A stretch of 64,000 nt of DNA from Hydrogenophaga sp. RAC07 (GTDB lineage Bacteria; Pseudomonadota; Gammaproteobacteria; Burkholderiales; Burkholderiaceae_C): positions 2,294,001 through 2,358,000 of the forward strand of contig NZ_CP016449.1 in the NCBI RefSeq assembly GCF_001713375.1, written 5' to 3'. Of this stretch, positions 53,197-61,110 are shown piece by piece. Every line of letters begins with the position of its first letter. The stretch's first letter is position 1. The notes under the pieces are model-generated. The model worked only from the letters and a program-made list of their open reading frames with translations, did not search any database and was not told the DNA's origin. Made by a program: the position numbers and the translations under genes.

Positions 53197-54839
53197 ACGT
53201 CGATCGCGGCGGCCGACCCGGCACGCTTGCGCAACTCGAACTTCTGGATCTTGCCGGTGCTGGTCTTGGGCAGTTCGCCGAACACCACGGCGCGCGGCAC
53301 CTTGAAGCCGGCCAGGTGCTGTTTGCAGTGCGCCACGATGGCCTCGGCCGTGGTGTCGGCCCCGGCCTTGAGTTCGATGAAGGCGCACGGCGTTTCGCCC
53401 CACCTGGCGTCGGCCTTGGCCACCACCGCGGCGGCCAGCACCGCGGGGTGGCGGTACAGCACGTCTTCCACCTCGATCGACGAGATGTTCTCACCGCCCG
53501 AGATGATGATGTCCTTGCTGCGGTCCTTGATCTTGAAATAGCCGTCGGCGTACTGCACCGCGAGGTCACCGCTGTGGAACCAGCCGCCGGCAAAGGCCTC
53601 CGCGGTGGCCTTCGGGTTCTTGAGGTAGCCCTTCATCGCGATGTTGCCCTTGAACATGATCTCGCCCATGGTCTCGCCGTCTTGCGGCACCGGCACCATC
53701 GTCTCGGGATCGAGCACGCGCACATCACGCTGCAGGTGGTAGCGCACACCCTGGCGGGCATTCAGGCGTGCACGTTCACCGATCTCCAGCGCGTCCCAGG
53801 CTTCGTGTTTCGCACAAACGGTTGCCGGGCCATAGACCTCGGTCAGGCCGTACACGTGCGTGAGGTCAAAGCCCATCTGCTCCATGCCTTCGATCATCGA
53901 CGCCGGCGGTGCCGCGCCCGCCACCATGGCCTTCACGCCGGCGGGCAAGCCCACTTTCATGGCAGCCGGCGAATTGACCAGCATGCCGTGCACGATGGGA
54001 GCGCCGCAGTAGTGCGTCACACCATGCTGGCGCATGGCGTCGAAGATCGCCTGCGCTTCCACACGGCGCAGGCACACGTTCACCCCTGCACGCGCGGCCA
54101 CCGTCCACGGAAAACACCAGCCGTTGCAATGAAACATGGGCAGCGTCCACAGGTACACCGCGTGTTTGGGCATGTCCCACTCCATCACGTTGGAGACCGC
54201 GTTCATGGCCGCACCCCGGTGGTGGTAGACCACGCCCTTGGGGTTGCCCGTGGTGCCGCTGGTGTAGTTCAGCGCGATCGCGTCCCACTCGTCGGCCGGC
54301 AGGCTCCAGGCGAACGCCGGGTCGCCACCGGCCAGGAAGGCTTCGTAGGTGCTGCTGCCGATGCGCTCGGCGTTGCCGGTGAACAGCGCGTCTTCCACGT
54401 CGATCACCAGCAACGGTGTGCTCGCCTGTCGCAGCGCCAGCGCCTTCTTCAGCGTGGGAGCAAACTCCGGGTCCACGATCACCACCTTGGCCTCGCCGTG
54501 GTCGAGCATGAAGGCAATGGCCTCCGGGTCGAGCCGCGTGTTGAGCGCGTTGAGCACCGCGCCCGCCATGGGCACGCCGAAGTGCGCTTCCACCATCGGA
54601 GGCGTGTTGGGCAGCATCACGGCCACGGTGTCGTTCTTGCCGATGCCGGCGCGCTGCAGGGCGCTGGCCAGGCGCCGGCAGCGGGCGTAGGTCTCGCCCC
54701 AGGTCTGGCGCAACTCGCCATGCACCACCGCCAGCCGATCGGGGTAGACCTCGGCGGTGCGCTCGATGAACGACAGCGGTGAGAAAGGCGCAAAGTTGGC
54801 CTCGGTGCGCGGGAGGTCCCGGTCAAAGATGCTGGTCAT
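53193..54839 (-). CDS. Acyl-CoA synthetase (AMP-forming, medium/long-chain type)
   Basis: This 548-residue ANL-superfamily enzyme activates a fatty acid to its CoA ester via the acyl-adenylate. Motifs seen are YTSGTTGNPKG (residues 192-202), the A5-type YGLTEVYGP, the A7/A8 region GWFHSGDLAVQYADGYFKIKDRSKDIIISGGENISSIEVEDVL and the catalytic lysine in LPKTSTGKIQKFELR. It lacks a signal peptide. ATG 54839 is preferred to the GTG-containing longer frame at 54902, which would run to the dnaG start region. It is divergent from dnaG with a 55-bp gap. Confidence 0.94.
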   Translation of the reverse strand: MTSIFDRDLPRTEANFAPFSPLSFIERTAEVYPDRLAVVHGELRQTWGETYARCRRLASALQRAGIGKNDTVAVMLPNTPPMVEAHFGVPMAGAVLNALNTRLDPEAIAFMLDHGEAKVVIVDPEFAPTLKKALALRQASTPLLVIDVEDALFTGNAERIGSSTYEAFLAGGDPAFAWSLPADEWDAIALNYTSGTTGNPKGVVYHHRGAAMNAVSNVMEWDMPKHAVYLWTLPMFHCNGWCFPWTVAARAGVNVCLRRVEAQAIFDAMRQHGVTHYCGAPIVHGMLVNSPAAMKVGLPAGVKAMVAGAAPPASMIEGMEQMGFDLTHVYGLTEVYGPATVCAKHEAWDALEIGERARLNARQGVRYHLQRDVRVLDPETMVPVPQDGETMGEIMFKGNIAMKGYLKNPKATAEAFAGGWFHSGDLAVQYADGYFKIKDRSKDIIISGGENISSIEVEDVLYRHPAVLAAAVVAKADARWGETPCAFIELKAGADTTAEAIVAHCKQHLAGFKVPRAVVFGELPKTSTGKIQKFELRKRAGSAAAIDV

Positions 54840-54894
54840 GGCGGTTGTCTCCTGGTGGGAATGGGTCTTTGGGCCCGTGCGAGAGAATACCCCC

Positions 54895-56856
54895 GTGGCC
54901 ATCCCTCAGACCTTCATCCAGGAACTGCTCAACCGCGTGGACGTGGTCGACGTGGTGGGTCGCTACGTGCAGCTCAAAAAGGGCGGCGCCAACCTCATGG
55001 GCCTGTGCCCGTTCCACGGCGAGAAGTCGCCCTCGTTCAGCGTCAGCCCGACCAAGCAGTTCTATCACTGCTTCGGCTGCGGGGCCAACGGCAACGCCAT
55101 CGGCTTCCTGATGGAGCACGCCGGCATGAGCTTCATCGAGGCGGTGAAAGACCTCGCCCAGCAGACCGGCATGCAGATCCCGGAAGACGACGCCTCGCCG
55201 CAAGACCGCGAGCGCGCGGCCCAGCAGCGCCAGAAACAGGTCACGCTGACCGACGTGCTGGAAAAAGCCGCGCTGGCCTACGCCAAACACCTGAAGGCAG
55301 CCCCGCGGGCAGTGGACTACCTCAAGGGCCGCGGCCTGTCAGGCCAGATCGCCAAGACCTTCGGCCTGGGCTACGCGCCCGAGGGCTGGCGCGCGCTGGC
55401 CAGCGTGTTCCCCGACTACCAGGACCCCCTGCTGGTCGAGTCGGGCATGGTGATCGAGCACGAAGACGAAAAAGGGGCGGACGGGCAGTCCAAACGCTAC
55501 GACCGGTTTCGCGACCGCATCATGTTTCCGATCCGCAACGTCAAGGGCGAGTGCATCGGCTTTGGTGGACGCGTGCTCGACAAGGGCGAGCCCAAGTACC
55601 TGAACTCCCCCGAGACGCCGGTGTTCAGCAAGGGCCGCGAGCTCTACGGTCTGTTCGAAGGCCGCACCGCCATCCGCGTGGCGGGCTACGCGCTGGTGAC
55701 CGAGGGCTACATGGACGTGGTGGCCCTGGCCCAGCTCGGCTTTGCCAATGCCGTGGCCACGCTGGGCACGGCCTGCACGCCCGACCACGTGCAGAAGCTC
55801 TTTCGCTTCACCGACAGCGTGGTGTTCAGCTTCGACGGCGACGGCGCAGGCCGCCGCGCGGCCCGCAAGGCACTCGACGCCGCCCTGCCCCTGGCCACCG
55901 ACACGCGCAGTGTGAAGTTCCTGTTCCTGCCTGCAGAGCACGACCCCGACAGTTTCATCCGCGCCAACGGCGAGGCCGCGTTCGCCCAGTGCGTGAAAGA
56001 CGCGGTTCCGCTCTCGCGCTTCCTGATCGAGGCGGCCAGCGCCGACTGCGATCTCTCCAGCGCCGAAGGCCGCGCCCGCATGGCCAGCCAGGCCCGCCCG
56101 CTGTGGAGCGCACTGCCCGACGGCGCGTTGAAGCGCCAGTTGATCGGAGAGCTCTCCACCAGCATCGGCATCGGTAGCTCGGATTTGCTGCAGCTCTGGC
56201 AACAGGCCGGTGGATCGCGCGCGCCCCGCTCTTCCGGACCGGCGCCGGCCCAGTCGTCGCCCGATGCGGGCTACGACGGCGGCGCTTCCTACGAATCGTC
56301 GGCCAGCGCCTACGAATCCAGCGCCGGCAACTACCGCAGCGACAGCGGCAGCTACGGGAAAAAGGGCTACAGCAAATGGCGCAAAGGCCCACCTCCACCG
56401 CCGCGCATGCTGGGCACGCGCCGCGCCGGGGGCAGCCGCGCCGACCGCGCCGTGGGTCTGCTGCTGGCCAACGCGCAAGCCTGGGAAGGCCTCTCGGCCG
56501 ACGACCACAGCCTGCTGGCCCACCTGCCCGCGCCCCATGGCGCGCTGTTTGCCTGGCTCGAAGCCCAACTGCACGAACACGGCCCGCAGCCCTGGGCCGC
56601 GCTGCGCGAGGCCTTGCGCGGGCACGAGCACGAGCTGTTTGCCTGCACGCAGGTGGAGCAGGTGCCGCCCAGCGACGACCCGGCATCCGAACTCTCCGAG
56701 CTGGGCGATGTGATGAACCGCCTGCGCCGGGACGGCCTGGAGGCCCAGGCGCGCCAGCTGGCCGACCTCGTGGCCCAAGGCGACGCGGGCGCGCTGGACG
56801 ACTACAAGCGCGTGAGTGCCCAGCTCGCCGCGCTGAAAACCAGCGCTGCAACCTAG
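54895..56856 (+). CDS. dnaG: DNA primase
   Basis: This 653-residue enzyme makes RNA primers at the replication fork. The N-terminal CHC2 zinc finger is visible ([29 protein letters not shown]), followed by the TOPRIM core ([23 protein letters not shown], and [14 protein letters not shown] for the metal-binding aspartates). The C-terminal DnaB-interacting helicase-binding domain follows a Ser/Tyr/Gly-rich linker (residues about 445-500, [20 protein letters not shown]...). The start is GTG 54895. rpoD lies downstream in the same direction, but no rpsU precedes dnaG. Confidence 0.97.
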   Translation: MAIPQTFIQELLNRVDVVDVVGRYVQLKKGGANLMGLCPFHGEKSPSFSVSPTKQFYHCFGCGANGNAIGFLMEHAGMSFIEAVKDLAQQTGMQIPEDDASPQDRERAAQQRQKQVTLTDVLEKAALAYAKHLKAAPRAVDYLKGRGLSGQIAKTFGLGYAPEGWRALASVFPDYQDPLLVESGMVIEHEDEKGADGQSKRYDRFRDRIMFPIRNVKGECIGFGGRVLDKGEPKYLNSPETPVFSKGRELYGLFEGRTAIRVAGYALVTEGYMDVVALAQLGFANAVATLGTACTPDHVQKLFRFTDSVVFSFDGDGAGRRAARKALDAALPLATDTRSVKFLFLPAEHDPDSFIRANGEAAFAQCVKDAVPLSRFLIEAASADCDLSSAEGRARMASQARPLWSALPDGALKRQLIGELSTSIGIGSSDLLQLWQQAGGSRAPRSSGPAPAQSSPDAGYDGGASYESSASAYESSAGNYRSDSGSYGKKGYSKWRKGPPPPPRMLGTRRAGGSRADRAVGLLLANAQAWEGLSADDHSLLAHLPAPHGALFAWLEAQLHEHGPQPWAALREALRGHEHELFACTQVEQVPPSDDPASELSELGDVMNRLRRDGLEAQARQLADLVAQGDAGALDDYKRVSAQLAALKTSAAT

Positions 56857-57172
56857 CCAAATACGGGCAGCGCGGTATAATCCACGGCTTTGCACCGCAA
56901 GCGCGACAGCAGCACCTCCGGCACCGGCCCGGCCCCTGAACAGGGCTACATGGACACTTCTCCTGGCCACCTCAGCGCCCCCCTCGGGCCTGACGGAACC
57001 CCCGCAAGGACTGCACACCAAATGTTCGCCCCAACAGCTTGCAGGCCTGCCCTTTCCGGCGAAAGGCAGGTGTTGTGCCCAACAAAATCACCGGGGTGGA
57101 CCGCGTTGCGCGGCCTTCAGGCGTTTTTTGTGTGTTCTGCCGGTTCCAGTTCGACATTTTTCTGAGGTCCTC
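56857..57172 (+). promoter_or_regulatory. Structured rpoD leader with a -10 element
   Basis: This 316-bp gap holds no gene. It has TATAAT at 56876-56881 (no good -35), a bulged 10-bp hairpin at 57046-57070 with outer pairs caaca/tgttg (57032-57036 and 57071-57075), then ccgcg-ttg-cgcgg (57101-57113) and a small gcc-ttca-ggc stem followed by six T (57124-57129). The last part looks like a weak terminator or attenuator before rpoD. Confidence 0.45.
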
Positions 57173-59512
57173 ATGCCCGCGAAGAAATCCAGCACGCCCG
57201 TCTCGTCCAGCACAAAACCCGCCACGAAGGCCGTTTCACGCGCCACCGCCCCGGCTTTGCCCCCGAAGAAAGCTCCTGCTGTGACCGACAAGACCCCTGC
57301 CAAAGCCGCCGCCAAGGCCGCTCCCGCCAAAAAGACCGCTGCCAAGGCCAAGCCCGAAGCTCTCGACACCGAGTTGCTTGTAGACGCGCCCGCCAAGAAA
57401 AAAGCAGGCCGCCCGGCCAAGGCCGCTGCCGACGACAAGCCCGCAGCCAAACGCGGTCGCAAGCCCAAGGCGGACAGCAAGTCCTCCGGTGGCGACATGG
57501 ACGACGCCGACCTGAGCGACATCGAAGACGACCTGACGGGTGAAGTCGAAGCAGAAGCGGTCGACACCACGTCGACCACGACCGAGAAGGTCAAGCCACT
57601 GCGCATGAAGATCAGCAAGGCGAAAGAGCGCGCGCTGATGAAGGAATTCGGCCTGGACGAAACCGTCCTGTCCGAAGAAGAAGCGCGCAACCGCCGCGAA
57701 CGCCTCAAGACCCTGATCAAGCTGGGCAAGACGCGCGGCTACCTCACGCACGGCGAAATCAACGACCACCTGCCCGACAAGCTGGTCGAGGCCGAAACGC
57801 TGGAAGTCGTGGTCTCGCTGCTCAACGACATGGGCGTGGCGGTGTATGAGCAGACGCCCGACGCCGAAACGCTGCTGCTGAACAACACCGGCCCCACCGC
57901 CGCCACCGAAGAAGAAGCCGAAGAAGAAGCCGAAGCTGCGCTGTCCACCGTGGACAGCGAATTCGGCCGCACCACCGACCCCGTGCGCATGTACATGCGC
58001 GAAATGGGCACCGTGGAGCTGCTCACTCGCGAAGGTGAAATCGAGATCGCCAAGCGCATCGAAGGCGGCTTGAACGACATGATGGCCGCCATCAGCGAAA
58101 GCCCGGCCACCATCGCCGAGATCCTGGTGATGGCCGAAGACATCCGCAGCGGCAAGGTGGTCATCTCCACCGTGGTCGACGGTTTTGCCGACGCCGACGC
58201 GGCCGACGACTACGTGGCCGAAGAAGACTTCGACGACTACGACGAAGCCGACGACGACGATGGCAAGGGCGGCTCCAAGGCGCTGACCCGCAAGCTCGAA
58301 GAACTCAAGCGCGAAGCGCTCGACCGCTTCGACGCCATGCGCGTGCTGTTTGAAAAACTGCACAAGACCTACGACAAGGAAGGCTACGGTACGCCGACCT
58401 ACCTGAAGACGCAGAAAGCCATCACCGAAACGCTGATGTCGATCCGCTTCACCGCCAAGGCCATCGAGAAGCTGTGCAGCACCATGCGCAACCAGGTGGA
58501 CGACGTGCGCAAGAAAGAGCGCGAGCTGCGCCGCATCATCGTGGACAAGTGCGGCATGCCGCAGGAGAAGTTCATCGCCGACTTCCCGGCCAACCTGCTC
58601 AACCTGAAATGGGTCGAGAAGCAGGCCGCCGCCGGCAAGCCCTGGAGCGTGGTGATGGAGCGCAACATCCCGCCGGTGCAGGAACTGCAGACCGGCCTGA
58701 TGAACATCCAGAGCAGCGTGGTTGTGCCGCTGGCGCACCTCAAGGACATCCACAAGCGCATGAACTCGGGCGAGTCCACCTCGCGCGACGCGAAGAAGGA
58801 AATGATCGAGGCCAACCTGCGTCTCGTGATCTCGATTGCGAAGAAGTACACCAACCGCGGCCTGCAGTTCCTGGACCTGATCCAGGAAGGCAACATCGGT
58901 CTGATGAAGGCGGTGGACAAGTTCGAATACCGCCGCGGCTACAAATTCTCGACCTACGCCACGTGGTGGATCCGTCAGGCCATCACCCGCTCGATCGCCG
59001 ACCAGGCGCGCACCATCCGGATTCCGGTGCACATGATCGAGACCATCAACAAGATGAACCGCATCAGCCGCCAGCACTTGCAAGAGTTTGGTTTCGAGCC
59101 CGATGCGTCCATCCTGGCCGAGAAGATGGAGATGCCCGAAGAGAAGATCCGCAAGATCATGAAGATCGCCAAAGAGCCGATCTCCATGGAAACGCCGATC
59201 GGCGACGACGACGATTCACACTTGGGCGACTTCATCGAAGACCAGGCCAACACCGCGCCCATCGAGGCTGCGATGCAGGCCGGCCTGCGCGAAGTGGTCA
59301 AGGAAATCCTTGACAGCCTCACGCCACGCGAAGCCAAGGTGCTGCGCATGCGTTTCGGCATCGAGATGTCCACCGACCACACGCTGGAAGAAGTGGGCAA
59401 GCAGTTCGACGTGACCCGCGAACGCATCCGCCAGATCGAAAGCAAGGCGGTGCGCAAGCTCAAGCACCCCAGCCGCTCGGACAAGCTGCGCAGCTTCATC
59501 GACACGCTGTAA
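57173..59512 (+). CDS. rpoD: RNA polymerase primary sigma factor RpoD (sigma70)
   Basis: This 779-residue factor directs RNA polymerase to housekeeping promoters. Region 1.2 begins near residue 269 ([21 protein letters not shown]), the non-conserved acidic region follows ([24 protein letters not shown]), then region 2 with the -10-melting helix [29 protein letters not shown], region 3, and region 4.2 with [30 protein letters not shown] sequence at the end. The first 105 residues are a Lys/Ala/Pro-rich extension with two AT-hook-like GRP/RGRKPK patches near residues 74-83 and 93-99. ATG 57173 follows TGAGG. A terminator follows. Confidence 0.98.
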   Translation: MPAKKSSTPVSSSTKPATKAVSRATAPALPPKKAPAVTDKTPAKAAAKAAPAKKTAAKAKPEALDTELLVDAPAKKKAGRPAKAAADDKPAAKRGRKPKADSKSSGGDMDDADLSDIEDDLTGEVEAEAVDTTSTTTEKVKPLRMKISKAKERALMKEFGLDETVLSEEEARNRRERLKTLIKLGKTRGYLTHGEINDHLPDKLVEAETLEVVVSLLNDMGVAVYEQTPDAETLLLNNTGPTAATEEEAEEEAEAALSTVDSEFGRTTDPVRMYMREMGTVELLTREGEIEIAKRIEGGLNDMMAAISESPATIAEILVMAEDIRSGKVVISTVVDGFADADAADDYVAEEDFDDYDEADDDDGKGGSKALTRKLEELKREALDRFDAMRVLFEKLHKTYDKEGYGTPTYLKTQKAITETLMSIRFTAKAIEKLCSTMRNQVDDVRKKERELRRIIVDKCGMPQEKFIADFPANLLNLKWVEKQAAAGKPWSVVMERNIPPVQELQTGLMNIQSSVVVPLAHLKDIHKRMNSGESTSRDAKKEMIEANLRLVISIAKKYTNRGLQFLDLIQEGNIGLMKAVDKFEYRRGYKFSTYATWWIRQAITRSIADQARTIRIPVHMIETINKMNRISRQHLQEFGFEPDASILAEKMEMPEEKIRKIMKIAKEPISMETPIGDDDDSHLGDFIEDQANTAPIEAAMQAGLREVVKEILDSLTPREAKVLRMRFGIEMSTDHTLEEVGKQFDVTRERIRQIESKAVRKLKHPSRSDKLRSFIDTL

Positions 59513-59532
59513 GGCGGTGTTGGTTGAACAAG

Positions 59533-59562
59533 AAAACGGGAGCCAGTGGCTCCCGTTTTTTT
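59533..59562 (+). terminator. Bidirectional terminator after rpoD
   Basis: A perfect 12-bp stem aaaacgggagcc/ggctcccgtttt with a 3-base loop ends in seven T (59556-59562). The opposite strand gives TTTT too, so it can also stop the convergent nucleotidyltransferase transcript. The gap 59513-59639 has nothing else. Confidence 0.92.
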
Positions 59563-59639
59563 GGCTGGACTGTTTCTCTGAAAGGTTTTCTGAATCCTTG
59601 CTCAACACGGATTCAGGGTGCCTCGAATCCGACTCATCT

Positions 59640-60323
59640 TCAGCCTGGAAGTGACATCTGGCTCAGGCGCGCATAGGCGACCGCTTCTCGTTCCGGGTCG
59701 CTCAGGAGACCAGGCAAGGCATTCGTGAATGCGGGCAAGGCCAGCAAACTGGCCACGGATTGGCCGATGTGGACCCGAACATCGTCGGACGCAGCCTTGA
59801 CCTCCTGCGCGAGTGTGGCGCGCCCCTCGACCACAGTCAGGATGTCTTCCAGGTCATGGCTGACAAACACATCGTTGCGACCCCGATCCCTGAAAGCTTC
59901 GAATTTGGTGGCCAAAAAGTACGGTGCTGAGAGGTGTCGCAGAAACAAGCCGTCTTCCAAAACGGTACGCACCGCCGAGCCGAAGCCCGCGCGGTACCAC
60001 CGATTGGCAAAACCCAGCACGTTTTCGTCCACCGGCACCAGGTCAAGCTGCATGCGATTCCAGAACCAGCGAAAAGGCGGCGTGTTGTCGGCCATGGTCT
60101 GCTTGAAGCCACGCAGCATGAGTTGGTCGGTCAACTGGTGGTAGCCCACCAGCGACGCCACCTCGACGATGGCATCCACATCTTCCGTCGGCCGGACGTC
60201 CATCAGGCTCGGGTTGTCGATCAGCAAGCCGGTGGCGCAACCGCCCACGAACACCACCTGCTCGCACAGCGGCCCCATGGCACGCACCATGCCCATCAAC
60301 AGCGCCAGGTTCGGGTCAGCCAT
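59640..60323 (-). CDS. AbiEii-like nucleotidyltransferase (putative toxin of a wHTH/NTase pair)
   Basis: This 227-residue protein has the DNA polymerase beta-like nucleotidyltransferase core: VGGCATGLLID (Gly27-Gly28), then RPTEDVDAIVE with metal-binding Asp48 and Asp50, and a likely third carboxylate at Asp94 in MQLDLVPVD. The AbiEii-type helical motif KFEAFRDRGRNDVFVSHDLEDI follows. AbiEii toxins are nucleotidyltransferases controlled by a winged-helix antitoxin encoded just upstream with overlap, as here (8 bp). Overall similarity beyond the core is low, so a related but separate family is possible. Function as toxin is inference. Confidence 0.72.
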   Translation of the reverse strand: MADPNLALLMGMVRAMGPLCEQVVFVGGCATGLLIDNPSLMDVRPTEDVDAIVEVASLVGYHQLTDQLMLRGFKQTMADNTPPFRWFWNRMQLDLVPVDENVLGFANRWYRAGFGSAVRTVLEDGLFLRHLSAPYFLATKFEAFRDRGRNDVFVSHDLEDILTVVEGRATLAQEVKAASDDVRVHIGQSVASLLALPAFTNALPGLLSDPEREAVAYARLSQMSLPG

Positions 60324-60999
60324 GAAGCTTCTCCCTGCGCGGCTCGGAAGCCCCCGGATCGATCAAGGTCAGCAGCCGCTCCGCGGCCATGTTCCGCTCT
60401 CGTGCTTTGCCCACTCGCAAGGCATCGAACAACGCCAGCATTTCGTAGAGCTTTCCGTCTTGCATGGCGGCGAAGGGCACCGAAGGGTGCAGCGGCTCCA
60501 CACCCACGCCGCGCGCCGAGCCGTTGGGATGCGGCCAGACAAAGTCGGTGCCGCCAGGAGCGAACACGCCGGCGAACGCTGGAGCGCTGTGGCTCGTGGG
60601 CACGCCAACGGCCAGCGGCAAACGCACGCCGGGAAATGCGTACTTGGCCCCGTGCAAGGTGAACTCTGCCAGCGCCTGGGCGTGGACCCGCACCGGGTTG
60701 TCCAACGTGCCTGCGTTTTCAGAGGGCACTGAACTGCTGCGCACCCGTTTGCGCGTGACTCTGTAGATGCCCTGCGGCTCTTGGAGCGACTGCGTTTCGG
60801 CACCGGGCGTGCCTGTTGTCACAGCGGATGAAACCCGATTGGGCAACAGCAAACCCGACAGCAAACCTCGCTTCACAGAGGCATGCGCCTCCGAAGCACT
60901 GAGCCCCAACGCCTGACCCAGGCGTGCGTATGTCCAACGCTGGTTTCCCCAAACCAACAGCTTGAGAGCAACGAGGAAATCTTGAGGTTTGAGCTGCAT
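60316..60999 (-). CDS. Winged-helix protein, putative antitoxin/regulator of the NTase pair
   Basis: I do not recognise the full protein. Residues 1-55 look like a winged helix (FLVALKLLVWGNQRWTYARLGQALGLSASEAHASVKRGLLSGLL). Residues 56-105 are a low-complexity Ser/Thr-rich linker. Residues 105-210 form a conserved-looking domain with FTLHGAKYAFPGVRLPLAVGVPTSHSAP and a VWPHPNGSARGVGVEPLHPSVP motif, then a Leu-rich helix (LYEMLALFDALRVGKARERNMAAERLL). It is the first gene of the pair, overlaps the nucleotidyltransferase by 8 bp, and has a perfect 10-bp-arm palindrome just before its start. Autoregulating antitoxin is the likely role. Confidence 0.65.
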   Translation of the reverse strand: MQLKPQDFLVALKLLVWGNQRWTYARLGQALGLSASEAHASVKRGLLSGLLLPNRVSSAVTTGTPGAETQSLQEPQGIYRVTRKRVRSSSVPSENAGTLDNPVRVHAQALAEFTLHGAKYAFPGVRLPLAVGVPTSHSAPAFAGVFAPGGTDFVWPHPNGSARGVGVEPLHPSVPFAAMQDGKLYEMLALFDALRVGKARERNMAAERLLTLIDPGASEPRREKLHG

Positions 61000-61003
61000 T
61001 TGA

Positions 61004-61030
61004 TCTGTATTCGCGATTTTCGAATACAGA
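61004..61030. promoter_or_regulatory. Operator palindrome of the wHTH/NTase pair
   Basis: Arms tctgtattcg (61004-61013) and cgaatacaga (61021-61030) are perfect 10-bp inverted repeats around a 7-bp spacer. The site ends 4 bp before the wHTH start and lies over the predicted transcription start. Confidence 0.75.
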
Positions 61031-61058
61031 ATCTAACAGAACGAAGACGCTTGCGCAA
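61030..61058 (-). promoter_or_regulatory. Sigma70 promoter of the wHTH/NTase pair
   Basis: On the minus strand TTGCGC (61053-61058), 17 bp, TAGATT (61030-61035). The operator palindrome begins right at the downstream edge of the -10 hexamer. The surrounding 111-bp gap (61000-61110) is clearly AT-richer than its neighbours. Confidence 0.65.
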
Positions 61059-61110
61059 TCCGACACCCTGGCTGTCAGAAACTAACCGCCTGACTTTGCC
61101 GAAAAGAAGC

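Noticed and set aside
57236..59083. A 615-codon minus-strand frame
   Set aside because: Shadow of rpoD; phenylalanine- and valine-rich with no recognisable domain.
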